Of a stretch of 64,000 nt of DNA, positions 1 through 8,746 are shown piece by piece. The stretch is from positions 452,737 through 516,736 of the forward strand of contig NZ_QFRX01000001.1 in NCBI RefSeq assembly GCF_003143935.1, given 5' to 3'. The notes below the pieces were generated by a model. It had not been told where the DNA came from. It saw nothing but the letters and a program-made list of their open reading frames with translations, and ran no database searches. The DNA is from Streptomyces sp. Act143 (lineage in GTDB: Bacteria; Actinomycetota; Actinomycetes; Streptomycetales; Streptomycetaceae). A program made the position numbers and the translations under genes. Each line of letters begins with the position of its first letter. Within the stretch, counting starts at the first letter, position 1.

Positions 1-3000
1 CACGGTCAGATGGGCCGGGGCGAACGGCACGGCCCCGTGCCGCAGGACGAGCGAGGTGCCGTCGTCCCAGCCGGCCAGCCGCCGCGCCTCGGAGCTGGTC
101 ATCCGGTCCAGGCTCCAGGTCAGGAACTGGGCGGGCGGTCCGCTGTCGCCGGCCCGGCGCACCCGCACCGACTTCACGACCACGTACAGGGCGGTCCTGG
201 GGCCCTTGACCTGTCCCGCCGACTTCAGCGACCCTGCGCCGCCGAGGCCCCCCTGCCGGTTGCGCGCGAAGGAGTACTGGGCGTTCGGTCCGAACTGCAG
301 CCGCAGGTCGAACGGGGCCAGGCCCGGTTCGAAGAAGTTGAAGGCGGGCCCGGCAGCGGCCTGGAGCAGCGCGCTCCTGCCCTGGGCACGGCTGCGTTCG
401 CTGCGGACCGTGGAGGTGTTGATGTCCCGCATCTCGGCCTTGTCGGTCTCCCCGAAGAGGACGGCGGCACGGGGGATGACCTCCTCGACGACGAAGACGC
501 CCAGAGGCGACTTGTTCCTGTCGTCGGCGAAGAGCGGCGGGGTGGTGATGCGGCCGCGCGCCATCGTGGCGCTGTGCCGTTGGAAGCTGTCGCCCGAGAA
601 GAAGGTGTCCAGTTCGTCGTAGGCGGTGCTGCCCGGCAGGGCGCCGATGAGCTGGGCCGCCCAGTCCCGGATCACCGCGACCGGCCCGTAGCCCTCGACC
701 CGGACGAAGCGGTACTGGGAGTTGCGGTCGAGGTCGATGGACCTCGGGATGCGGCCGGGCTCGGCCACCTTGGTCACGCTGTCGGGGAGGCGCACCTGCA
801 GCCCGTTACGGACGCCGAACTCGAAGCGTACGGGCACCACTTGGGAGACCTCGGCAGCGTCGTCGGTGACAGTGACGGTGACGCTGCCCGGCCGCGCGCC
901 GGAGGCCGTGTCGACGTCCGTGTTTGTCTGCGTGTCAGTGTCCGTGTCCGTGTCCGTGACGGCCTGTCCGGCGGTGTCGGTGACCCACACCTCGTAGTGG
1001 AGGTCGTCCAGATAGGTTCGGGAGTCGTCGAGCGTGCGGGTCTCCATCTGGTTCTGGCGCTGGTCCGTCAGCGTGTAGCCGACCTTGTCGATGAAACCGA
1101 ACCGGAAGGCGAGCCGGCCGTAGCCGCCGAAAGCCGCCGCGCCGACGGGTCCGAGCGGCCCGCCGAGGCCGTACTGGGAGTTGGCCTGCATGTTCTTGGT
1201 GAACCCGAAGACGGCGGCGGCCCGGTGCATGCTGTCGATCTTCGAGGCGTGGCCGATGCCGTCGTCGTACGGCGTCCAGTGGCCGTGATGCCGCGTCCTG
1301 ATGTGCAGCACGCGCAGCTTGCCGTCCTCGGTGAGGTACGGGAACGGACGCCCGCGGTCGGTGAGTGACTTCGGTTTCTCCGTGAGCGTCCGGGTGACGT
1401 CAGCCGTGAGCCGATCCGGAGTGCGGGGCCGCACACCGGGCCGGCGCCCCAGCTCGTGCCGGATGCTGGCCACCGCTTGGTCGATGCCGCGGAGGACGAC
1501 GGTGCTCTGCCCGAAGGTGCTGGGGTTGTCGAGCAGTTGACGACGCTCGTCGTCGGTCAGGTCCTGCGGAAGGAGCGCTTCGAGATCGTCGACGTACGCG
1601 GGCATCGTGCGGCCGGCTTCGAGCGCCGCCGGGGTGCGCCGTCCGGCGGGCGGGGCCTGCAGGCCGGGGTCCAGCACGGGAGCGTGCCGGACGGCCGGCG
1701 AGGTGGCCGTGGGGGCCGGGGCGGGAGTCGTGTCGTCGCTCTTCTCCGCTTCCTCGGACACCGTCGGAGTTCCGGGCAGGTCCAGCGGCAGCTGGACGGC
1801 CTGGGAGCCCTCCCCCTCGGGGGCCATGAACACGCCCCTCGCCCGGTCCGCCACCAAGGTGTAAGGGGCCGTACCGGGGTCGAGTTCGGCAAGCACCTGG
1901 CTCAGGGTGTCGATGTTCTCGACCCGCCCGATCCAGCCGCTGTCCCCTCTCAGATAGGCACCGGACGTCATATGGACGAAGTCGTCGCCGAATCCGGCCC
2001 ACCCCTGCGAGGGCACTTCCGCCCCGTCGGGGAGCCGCACCCGGCCCGTGGTGCTGATCTCGTACCCGGGTGGCGTGGAGTCGGACGAGCCGGAAGCGAT
2101 GGACGCGGCGTCGGCCGGCATGCGGAGGCTGACGGGGAACCAGTCGTCGTGCGGTGTGTTCTTGCCCTTGCCCTTGTCCTCAGGTAGGGGTACGTCCGCC
2201 ACGCGCACGGTGACGGGACCGCCGTCCCCCGCCGGGGCGCGCCGGGGCGCCATCAGGGTCACCGGACGTCCGACGGGCCACCGTGACGCCAGCGGATCTG
2301 CTCCGTTGTCGCGCGATCCGCCCAGCAGACGGCCACGCGGCTCTCCCCCGGACGCGGCGTGCGGGTCGAAGGCCCTCGACGGCAGCAGCAACGGCGCCTC
2401 AAGGGCCGGCGGCCGGGCCTCGGCGGTGCCCCTGCCGCCGTCGGCGGCGTGCGGATCGTAGACCGTCCGTGGCAGTGGCAACGGCGCGACGGACGCGGCC
2501 TGACCGGTGGGGTCGGGCGAAGCGGGTGGGAGGTCCGGGTCCGAGGTGGTGGTGTCGTCCTCGTCCGACGATTCCGTGCCGGTCACCTGTCGCTCCGGGC
2601 CAGCGGGCTCGGACGGCGCCTGCTCGTCGGGGAGTTCCGGCAGATGGTCCCGCAGTACGTCCATGTCCAGCGGGCGGCCGTCGGCGGGCAGGCTCGCCGC
2701 GGCCTCGACGGCGGCGAGGACGTGTTCGTCGAACAGGTCGTCCTCGGGGCCGAGTTCATGGACCCGGACGACGTACTCGGAGATCGCGTCGGGGCCGGGC
2801 AGTTCGGGGAAGAGTGCGCCGGCCGCCTGGCGGAGCCGGTGAAACCCCGCGAGCCATCTGCTCTCGCCGGCCTCGTCGGTGTCGGGCATCGCGTCACCGA
2901 ACATGGCCCGGGCGGTCCGGACCGTGTCCACCACCCGGCGGCGCTGCTCGCCGGGTGTGTCCTCGGTCAGCCCCATGCCCTGCGCCAGGCGGTCGACCCT

Positions 3001-6000
3001 CCGGGTGTCCCGCGGGCCGCCGAACTGGTTGAAGCCGTCCCATCGCGCCCACCGCAGGTGCTGGTCGAACCGCTCCATGCCCTCCTTGAGGTGCGCGACG
3101 ATCTCCGGCACCGAGAAGCCGCCGAGGAAGAGCGAATGCGAGTTCATCAGCACCGCCGGCCTGAAGCCCTGTTCCAGCAGGAACTTCTGCATCAGCGTAT
3201 GGACGTTGACCCGGCTGTTGGCGTCCGTGAACGGCTGGAGGACCTGCAGCGCACGCGTCACCCGCGCGATCGCCCGCAGCTTGTCGTCCGGACCGGCGGC
3301 GACGGCCGTTTCGTCGTAGTAGCGGTCCAGCAGGGCCTGCACCGCGTCCCGGGCTTCCTCGACCGTGTAGTTGCTGGAGACCCGCCCGCCCATCCAGAAG
3401 ACCATCATCGGCCGCGGACCGCCCGGCTGCTGATCCTTGAAATCGACCAGCAGAGGCCGTCCCAGCACCCTTTCCCCGCTGATGTCCGCCGCCAGGCGCT
3501 CCACGCCCGTGCCGCGATGGGTGATCATCGCGGAGCCCGACCACGTGGTCGTCCGGTTCTGTCCGCCGTCCGTCAGATGACGAGTGGCGAGGTCGTGCAT
3601 CTCCTCGTAGGCGGCGACATCGACACGGGACCAGTCGCGCCCGCCGCTGCCGCCGTCGAGGACCTCGGCGTACAGCTCGGTCATCCCCCGGCGGTAGCCC
3701 GGGTACTTGGTCCGGTCCAGGTGACCGCCGATGTCGTCGGGCCGTGGCGCGAAGACCTCGTCATGCACGTTCGGGTCGATGAACAGTCGCCACCAGGAGC
3801 CCTGCGGCAACAGGTCCGACAGCCGCGGAACGGCGGACCGGGGCGGCCGGCCGTAGGGGCCGCCCGCGTAGAACTCCCGGACCCGTTCGCTCGGGAACCG
3901 GCCGCCGACGGCGACATGGTCGCGCAGCTCCTGCTCGCTGATCGGTGCCAGCCGGTGGTAGCGGTCCCAGTCGTCGTCGTAGCCGAAGTCGAGGCCGTGC
4001 CGGTCCGGGTGGGCTTCCTCCGTGGCCCACAGCTCGGCGGCCCGCAGGACCTCGTGCAGGGAGTGGTGGCGGTTGGCCAGCAGCGTCCCGACGAGCGCCA
4101 GGCGCATCAGCCCGAGGTCGAGACCCGCGTCCCACTGCTTGTTGGCCGCCTCGACCGCGTTGAGCCAGAAGTAGGCGGTGCCGGACAGGCCGGTGATGAG
4201 GAGGGCGCCGGTGCTCTGGGCGGCGTAGTGCGGGGAGTCCGCCACCGTCAGCGGACGCTCGTCCGCGGACGTGGGTGCGGGCGGCCTGTGGGCGATACCG
4301 GAGCGGCCCTCCCCGGTCACCAGGTCCGCGCCGTTCGACGAGAAGTCCCGCTCTGCCCTGCTCAGGGGCGGGCGCATGTGGTCCGCGTCGCGCAACGGCA
4401 GCGGCCGGTCCGTGGGGCTGCCGCGCCAGCGGCGTTCCTCGGCGATCAGCGGCGGGTAGTTCTTGCGCGTGCCGTGCAACTGGTCGAAGACGTGGTAGCG
4501 CAGCGCGTTCCACAACAGCACCGACTGCTCACGGAAGTTGCCGTTCTCCACGACGTCCTGGAGGGCGCTCACGGATCGGCCGACCGAGCCGGGGACGGTG
4601 TTGTCGCGTGAGCCCAGCATGGGCCGCAAGACTTCCGGCGTCTTCTCCCACAGCAGCGCGACGAACCGTTTGACCTCCGCCCTGACCTCCGGGTGCTCCG
4701 ACAGGTAGTCGCCGAGCCGCAGCTCGTACTCCTCGGCCTCGCTCTGGTAGCGCAGCCGCTCCAGGTCGTCGGGACGCACCCGTCGGGGCCGGAACTCGGC
4801 CGGGCCCGACTCGGCCTGCTCGGCGGGGGGCGGGTCACCGTCCGAGTCGTCCTCGGAGTCGGAGACCTCCTCGTCGGAGTCGGACTCCTCCTCATGGGCG
4901 TTGGCGGCTGCCGTGCCGGAGGCGTAGGCCACCTCGTCCTCGGATTCGGAAGACTCTTCCTCGGACTCCGACGACTCGTTGTCGGAGTCCGGCGACTCCT
5001 CGTCGGACTCGGGTGGCCGCTGACGCGTCGAAGGGGGCGCGGTCCGATTCGTACGGGACGGGGACGCTCCGGCGGTGGGAACAGCCGTCGGCCGGGCGGG
5101 GGCGGTGTCGCCCGCCCCGCCGCGCAGACGAGCGGGCAGGCCGAGGTTCTGCCGGAGGCGGTCGGCGAGGGCGGTGGCCGTGTCCCGGCCGCCGCCCGAC
5201 ACCAGGACCTCGGCGACCTGCCGGACGGCGCTTCGATACGGGTCCTCGGCATGCCGGGAGTCGGCCCGCGCCGGATGCAGTTCCAGCGGCAGCACCAGGG
5301 CCATCGCGGTGCTCCAGGCCTGGGCGGTGGTGTCCTGGGCGTCATCCGGGGCGGCGTCGGCGAAGTCGGTATAGGCCTCCTGCCAGATGCGCCGGGTGGC
5401 GTTGGCGGCAGCGGTGTCGAGAGCGGCGGACCAGGGACCGGGCTGGAGCATCAGCGTCCTCGCCCGGTCGACGGCGTCCGCGGGATCTGTGTCGACGGCG
5501 GGGTCGAAGAGGTCGGCGGGCAGATCGGCCGCCGTCACCCGTTCGGCGATCCACTGGCGCTGGAGGTCGTCGCGCCGCACGACCGGGACCATGTCACTCG
5601 GCGGCTCCGGCGCGTACGGATCGACGCCCAACCGCCGCAGCCGGTCTTCTGCTTGCGCCAGCCGGGCCTGGGCCTGATCGGCGCCGGACGTGGCCTCGGT
5701 CAGGGCGGCGGAATCGCGGCTGGAGCCCACGCCCGTCTCCATACGGTGCCGGATGGCATCGGCTCTGCCGGTGGCTTCGGTGACCGCACGCGCCGCGTGC
5801 AGGTGGTCCACGCGTGCCTCGGCGATGTCAGCCGGGAGCGCCGGTGACGTGACGTCGTCCGAGCCGCTGGGGTGGCTGTCGCCGAGCGGCCGGGGAGCAC
5901 CTGAGGAGGTACGTGTCTCGGGTGGCACCGACCCCGAGGTGGCCGTGGCCGTGGCCGGTGCCGGTGTGCGCAGCTCCGTGCTTGTCGGGGAGCCGTCCAC

Positions 6001-7845
6001 GGTCGCTTCGCCACCGGCCGTGGTGGAACGCTCCGCGCGGTCGGTGGTGTCGGTGGTGCCGGTGGTCGCCGCCTGTCTCGGCCGGCCCGCCGGATGCTCG
6101 GAACTGCCCTGTTCCGCCTCTTCGGGCTGGTCGAGCTGGTCCGGTTGGTGGTCCGGCAGGTCCGTGTACCGCTCCGGCTCCTGGGGCGCGTGCGTTCGCG
6201 GGACCGACGTCGTGCCCTGGGTGGTCGGCGCCCTGCCCGTGCCGGTGTCCGCCGGGTGGGACGGACCGGCCGACGTCGGCAGCGGGTTCACGGGCGCGCT
6301 CGCGTCGGAGCCGGTGGACGTGGTGTCCAGCTCCGATTGGTTCGCGTCCCCGGATCCGGCCCGCGTGATCGTGGTGTCCGTGCCCGTCGTCCCGGGGGCG
6401 GCCACGGGCTTCGGGGGCGTGAGGCCGGGTGTGTCGGTGAACTCGCCCGTCGTGGAGGGAAGCGTGTCGGGGTTGAGTACGGACTCGATGGTGGAGGGCG
6501 TCAGCGAGGCGTCGGTGGATGTGGGGTTGAGGTTGCGCTCCGGGTGGTCCGAGGTGAAGGTCGAGGCTCCGGGGATACGCGATGACGCCGAGGGTGTTGT
6601 CGGTGAGGGTGTCGGGGTCGTGGTGAAGGTGGGCGTGGATATCGGTGCGGGGACGGGCGCCGGGGTCGTCGAGGAGGTCGCCGTCGACAACGGCGCAGGC
6701 GTCGGTGTGGGGAGGGGGGCCGAGGTGAACGGGGTCACGGCAGGCCCGCCGAGGAGGCCTGAACTCCCCTGAGCGGCAGGTGACTTCACCGGCTCTGGCC
6801 CGATCCCCGCTCCCTCCGCGGACCCCGGCATCTCGTTGGTGTCGGTGAAGATGTCCTGGTCGGTGAAGAACTTGTTGTGCGCCCACAGCCCGGCGCCCCC
6901 GAGCGCCACCGAGGCACCGAGTTCGAACACGGCGCTGGAGCCGCTGCCGACGAAGGTCTCCCACTTGAAGTCCCAGTTGCCCTCGAATGCGCCGGTGACG
7001 ATGTACTCACCGAGCCCTTCGGCCGCGCCGGCGATGACGAAGGCGCCGACGACCTCGGGCGGGCCGTTCTTGAGGACCTTGTACGGCAGGTGGTTGGGGT
7101 TGAAGTCGAACTTGATCAGCACATCGGCGTTGAAGTCCTTGAATATCTGCTTGAACGGTTTCGCCACCCATTCGAAGACGCTGCCGAACAGCCCGACGAC
7201 CGCTCCGAACGCAGCGGCCTTGCCGACGTCGCCCCAGTCGATGCCGCCGGGCTTGCGGCCGCCGCTGTTGAGGGCGATCTGCGCCAGCCGGACCGCGAGG
7301 GTCTGGAGTGCCTCCGTGACCGCCTCGGTGAGCGTGGGCATGATGTGGGTCATCGTCAGCAGCCGGTCGATGATCATCAGGACCGCGAACCGGCTTCTGG
7401 CCCTGGCCAGGAAGATCTGCGACACGGACGCGCCGCCCGTGAACGCCATCAGGGCCGTCAGGATCGCCAGTTCGGCGATCAGCATGATGATCTCGGCGAT
7501 GATCTCCCACTTGGCGCCCTGCACGTTCTGGGAAAGGTCGATCTGCCGGTTCTCGAGATCGGTGAGCTGATCCAGCACCCGCTGGACGGGATCGTTGCCC
7601 CGGCCCTCGCCGACGAGCATGGTCAGGCCCTGGACGTACTGCTCCGCGACGGCGGGCGGCAGGGAGTCGCGCGACTTCTGGATGGTCTCCCGTGCGGTGT
7701 CCCTGAGCTTGGTCAGGTTCTTGCCGTAGTAGCTGTACAGCTCCCGGCTTGCCCACAGCAGATTCTCCCTGGCCTGCAGCGGCATCTCACCGATCAGGAC
7801 GAACAGCATCTTCCGGACGTCCGGCGGGAAATTGATCTCCTCCAT
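1..7845 (-). CDS. Giant ESX-associated protein with CpnT-like N-terminal domain (5' part; continues past base 1)
   Basis: One uninterrupted reading frame runs leftward from ATG at 7845 (GGGAGG just upstream) to base 1 with no stop, so at least 2615 residues are encoded and the C-terminus is outside the window. The first ~330 residues resemble the helical WXG100-like N-terminal domain of CpnT-type toxins exported by ESX systems, with a hydrophobic stretch around residues 110-160. Residues ~370-615 are a Pro/Thr/Ser-rich linker and ~945-1000 an acidic Ser/Asp/Glu tract. A Fic-like core lies at ~1525-1560 with QPFTDANSR at 1537-1545, where Fic enzymes have HPFxxGNGR; the His is Gln here. My reading finds no cysteine in the visible part. 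Giant T7SS-associated Streptomyces proteins, some annotated as 'lonely Cys' proteins, have this build. It ends the eccD-eccB-esx operon, so export by this ESX machine is likely. The toxin activity and any immunity gene would lie left of the window. Confidence 0.82.
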   Translation of the reverse strand, partial: MEEINFPPDVRKMLFVLIGEMPLQARENLLWASRELYSYYGKNLTKLRDTARETIQKSRDSLPPAVAEQYVQGLTMLVGEGRGNDPVQRVLDQLTDLENRQIDLSQNVQGAKWEIIAEIIMLIAELAILTALMAFTGGASVSQIFLARARSRFAVLMIIDRLLTMTHIMPTLTEAVTEALQTLAVRLAQIALNSGGRKPGGIDWGDVGKAAAFGAVVGLFGSVFEWVAKPFKQIFKDFNADVLIKFDFNPNHLPYKVLKNGPPEVVGAFVIAGAAEGLGEYIVTGAFEGNWDFKWETFVGSGSSAVFELGASVALGGAGLWAHNKFFTDQDIFTDTNEMPGSAEGAGIGPEPVKSPAAQGSSGLLGGPAVTPFTSAPLPTPTPAPLSTATSSTTPAPVPAPISTPTFTTTPTPSPTTPSASSRIPGASTFTSDHPERNLNPTSTDASLTPSTIESVLNPDTLPSTTGEFTDTPGLTPPKPVAAPGTTGTDTTITRAGSGDANQSELDTTSTGSDASAPVNPLPTSAGPSHPADTGTGRAPTTQGTTSVPRTHAPQEPERYTDLPDHQPDQLDQPEEAEQGSSEHPAGRPRQAATTGTTDTTDRAERSTTAGGEATVDGSPTSTELRTPAPATATATSGSVPPETRTSSGAPRPLGDSHPSGSDDVTSPALPADIAEARVDHLHAARAVTEATGRADAIRHRMETGVGSSRDSAALTEATSGADQAQARLAQAEDRLRRLGVDPYAPEPPSDMVPVVRRDDLQRQWIAERVTAADLPADLFDPAVDTDPADAVDRARTLMLQPGPWSAALDTAAANATRRIWQEAYTDFADAAPDDAQDTTAQAWSTAMALVLPLELHPARADSRHAEDPYRSAVRQVAEVLVSGGGRDTATALADRLRQNLGLPARLRGGAGDTAPARPTAVPTAGASPSRTNRTAPPSTRQRPPESDEESPDSDNESSESEEESSESEDEVAYASGTAAANAHEEESDSDEEVSDSEDDSDGDPPPAEQAESGPAEFRPRRVRPDDLERLRYQSEAEEYELRLGDYLSEHPEVRAEVKRFVALLWEKTPEVLRPMLGSRDNTVPGSVGRSVSALQDVVENGNFREQSVLLWNALRYHVFDQLHGTRKNYPPLIAEERRWRGSPTDRPLPLRDADHMRPPLSRAERDFSSNGADLVTGEGRSGIAHRPPAPTSADERPLTVADSPHYAAQSTGALLITGLSGTAYFWLNAVEAANKQWDAGLDLGLMRLALVGTLLANRHHSLHEVLRAAELWATEEAHPDRHGLDFGYDDDWDRYHRLAPISEQELRDHVAVGGRFPSERVREFYAGGPYGRPPRSAVPRLSDLLPQGSWWRLFIDPNVHDEVFAPRPDDIGGHLDRTKYPGYRRGMTELYAEVLDGGSGGRDWSRVDVAAYEEMHDLATRHLTDGGQNRTTTWSGSAMITHRGTGVERLAADISGERVLGRPLLVDFKDQQPGGPRPMMVFWMGGRVSSNYTVEEARDAVQALLDRYYDETAVAAGPDDKLRAIARVTRALQVLQPFTDANSRVNVHTLMQKFLLEQGFRPAVLMNSHSLFLGGFSVPEIVAHLKEGMERFDQHLRWARWDGFNQFGGPRDTRRVDRLAQGMGLTEDTPGEQRRRVVDTVRTARAMFGDAMPDTDEAGESRWLAGFHRLRQAAGALFPELPGPDAISEYVVRVHELGPEDDLFDEHVLAAVEAAASLPADGRPLDMDVLRDHLPELPDEQAPSEPAGPERQVTGTESSDEDDTTTSDPDLPPASPDPTGQAASVAPLPLPRTVYDPHAADGGRGTAEARPPALEAPLLLPSRAFDPHAASGGEPRGRLLGGSRDNGADPLASRWPVGRPVTLMAPRRAPAGDGGPVTVRVADVPLPEDKGKGKNTPHDDWFPVSLRMPADAASIASGSSDSTPPGYEISTTGRVRLPDGAEVPSQGWAGFGDDFVHMTSGAYLRGDSGWIGRVENIDTLSQVLAELDPGTAPYTLVADRARGVFMAPEGEGSQAVQLPLDLPGTPTVSEEAEKSDDTTPAPAPTATSPAVRHAPVLDPGLQAPPAGRRTPAALEAGRTMPAYVDDLEALLPQDLTDDERRQLLDNPSTFGQSTVVLRGIDQAVASIRHELGRRPGVRPRTPDRLTADVTRTLTEKPKSLTDRGRPFPYLTEDGKLRVLHIRTRHHGHWTPYDDGIGHASKIDSMHRAAAVFGFTKNMQANSQYGLGGPLGPVGAAAFGGYGRLAFRFGFIDKVGYTLTDQRQNQMETRTLDDSRTYLDDLHYEVWVTDTAGQAVTDTDTDTDTQTNTDVDTASGARPGSVTVTVTDDAAEVSQVVPVRFEFGVRNGLQVRLPDSVTKVAEPGRIPRSIDLDRNSQYRFVRVEGYGPVAVIRDWAAQLIGALPGSTAYDELDTFFSGDSFQRHSATMARGRITTPPLFADDRNKSPLGVFVVEEVIPRAAVLFGETDKAEMRDINTSTVRSERSRAQGRSALLQAAAGPAFNFFEPGLAPFDLRLQFGPNAQYSFARNRQGGLGGAGSLKSAGQVKGPRTALYVVVKSVRVRRAGDSGPPAQFLTWSLDRMTSSEARRLAGWDDGTSLVLRHGAVPFAPAHLTV

Positions 7846-7898
7846 TCAACGCCTCCCGCCCACGGACCACGCCCTAGTGCCCATACGTGTGAACCCGC

Positions 7899-8264
7899 TC
7901 AGTGCTTCCCGGACCCGGAGCCGTCCCCGAAGGAGTCCAGCCGGTTGTTCTGCAGGTTGATCCCGTCCAGGGCGTCCTGCCGGGTGCCCTCGATGTTCCG
8001 CAGGTTTCCCAGCGTCGCCGAGCCCAGATACGCGAAGGCGTTGCCGTACTCCCGGAAGACGGACAGCAGGGTCTCGTTGGTCTCCGTGTAGCCGGGGAAG
8101 TTCTGCTGGTAGAACTCGTCGTCGTAGCCGAACGCGCCCTGGAATTCTGCCTGGTGGGCGATGAAGTCGTCGCCCGCCTTCTTCGCGAGGTCGGGCAGCA
8201 CCCCGATCAGCTCGACACCCTCGCGCAGACCGGCGGGGTTCGCCTCGTACCTGTCCGAGCTCAT
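7899..8264 (-). CDS. Small WXG100-like ESX-associated protein (121 aa)
   Basis: Encodes a 121-residue, mostly helical acidic protein. The start chosen is the ATG at 8264, read as MSSDRYEANP, because GAGGAC lies about 8 nt upstream; a start 15 nt further up is possible but has no good ribosome site. It resembles the ESAT-6/EspC-like small partners found beside large ESX substrates. In place of a WxG turn it has FGYDDEF at about residues 44-50, a pattern common in Streptomyces variants of this fold. No YxxxD/E export motif was found. It sits 11 nt downstream of the YbaB-like gene and 53 nt upstream of the giant protein, so it probably acts as partner or chaperone for that protein. This role is inferred from position. 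Confidence 0.75.
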   Translation of the reverse strand: MSSDRYEANPAGLREGVELIGVLPDLAKKAGDDFIAHQAEFQGAFGYDDEFYQQNFPGYTETNETLLSVFREYGNAFAYLGSATLGNLRNIEGTRQDALDGINLQNNRLDSFGDGSGSGKH

Positions 8265-8275
8265 GGCTACCGTCC

Positions 8276-8746
8276 TCACCCTCGGGGCTTCTGATGGTCG
8301 TCGGGATCCTCGTGGATCTCGTCGCGCAGGCGGTCCTTGGCCGTCCGGCCGCGGCCGGCTGCCGTGCCGTCGTCCAGCGCTGAGCCGAAGAGCCGGTCCC
8401 AGTCGATGTCGATGCCGCTGATGCCGGTGGTGCCGCCGCCCTCGCGCCGGGTGAGCGGGGCGAACGTCTCCATCACACGGTGCGCCATCTGCGCGCGGGC
8501 CTCCTGCACGGCCTCCAGCACCGAGGCGGCCAGTTGGGGGCCGGGCAGATTGCGGAATCTGCCGTCCAGGAACTTCAGGCCGGTCAGTTCGCCCTGCGCG
8601 CCGACCGTGGCCTCCACCGTGCGGTCCCGGGAGCGGGCGGTGGCCGAGGCCTGGTTCAGTTCGCTTTCGGCGCGGGCGACGGCCTCCTGCACCGCCTCCA
8701 ACTCGGCCATGGCCTGCGCCAGTTTCTGCTGCATCGACTCGCTCAT
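8276..8746 (-). CDS. YbaB/EbfC-family nucleoid-associated-like protein
   Basis: Encodes 156 residues. The start ATG at 8746 overlaps the upstream stop in an ATGA junction, so translation is probably coupled. The N-terminal half is a heptad-like helix (residues ~5-50, rich in Glu/Ala/Gln) followed by a small beta region containing GLKFLDGRF and a second helix, which is the YbaB/EbfC layout. The C-terminal ~50 residues are a charged tail beyond the usual ~110-residue length. Classical YbaB/EbfC proteins are dimers that bind DNA. Actinobacterial versions also appear in ESX operons, as here, where their role is unclear. DNA binding, regulation or chaperoning of a neighbour are all possible. Confidence 0.78.
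   Translation of the reverse strand: MSESMQQKLAQAMAELEAVQEAVARAESELNQASATARSRDRTVEATVGAQGELTGLKFLDGRFRNLPGPQLAASVLEAVQEARAQMAHRVMETFAPLTRREGGGTTGISGIDIDWDRLFGSALDDGTAAGRGRTAKDRLRDEIHEDPDDHQKPRG

Noticed and set aside
10..4611. Plus-strand frames of 452 and 750 codons
   Set aside because: They overlap the giant minus-strand frame and are GC-frame shadows; their compositions (Arg/Val/Gly-rich, no ribosome site) are not protein-like.
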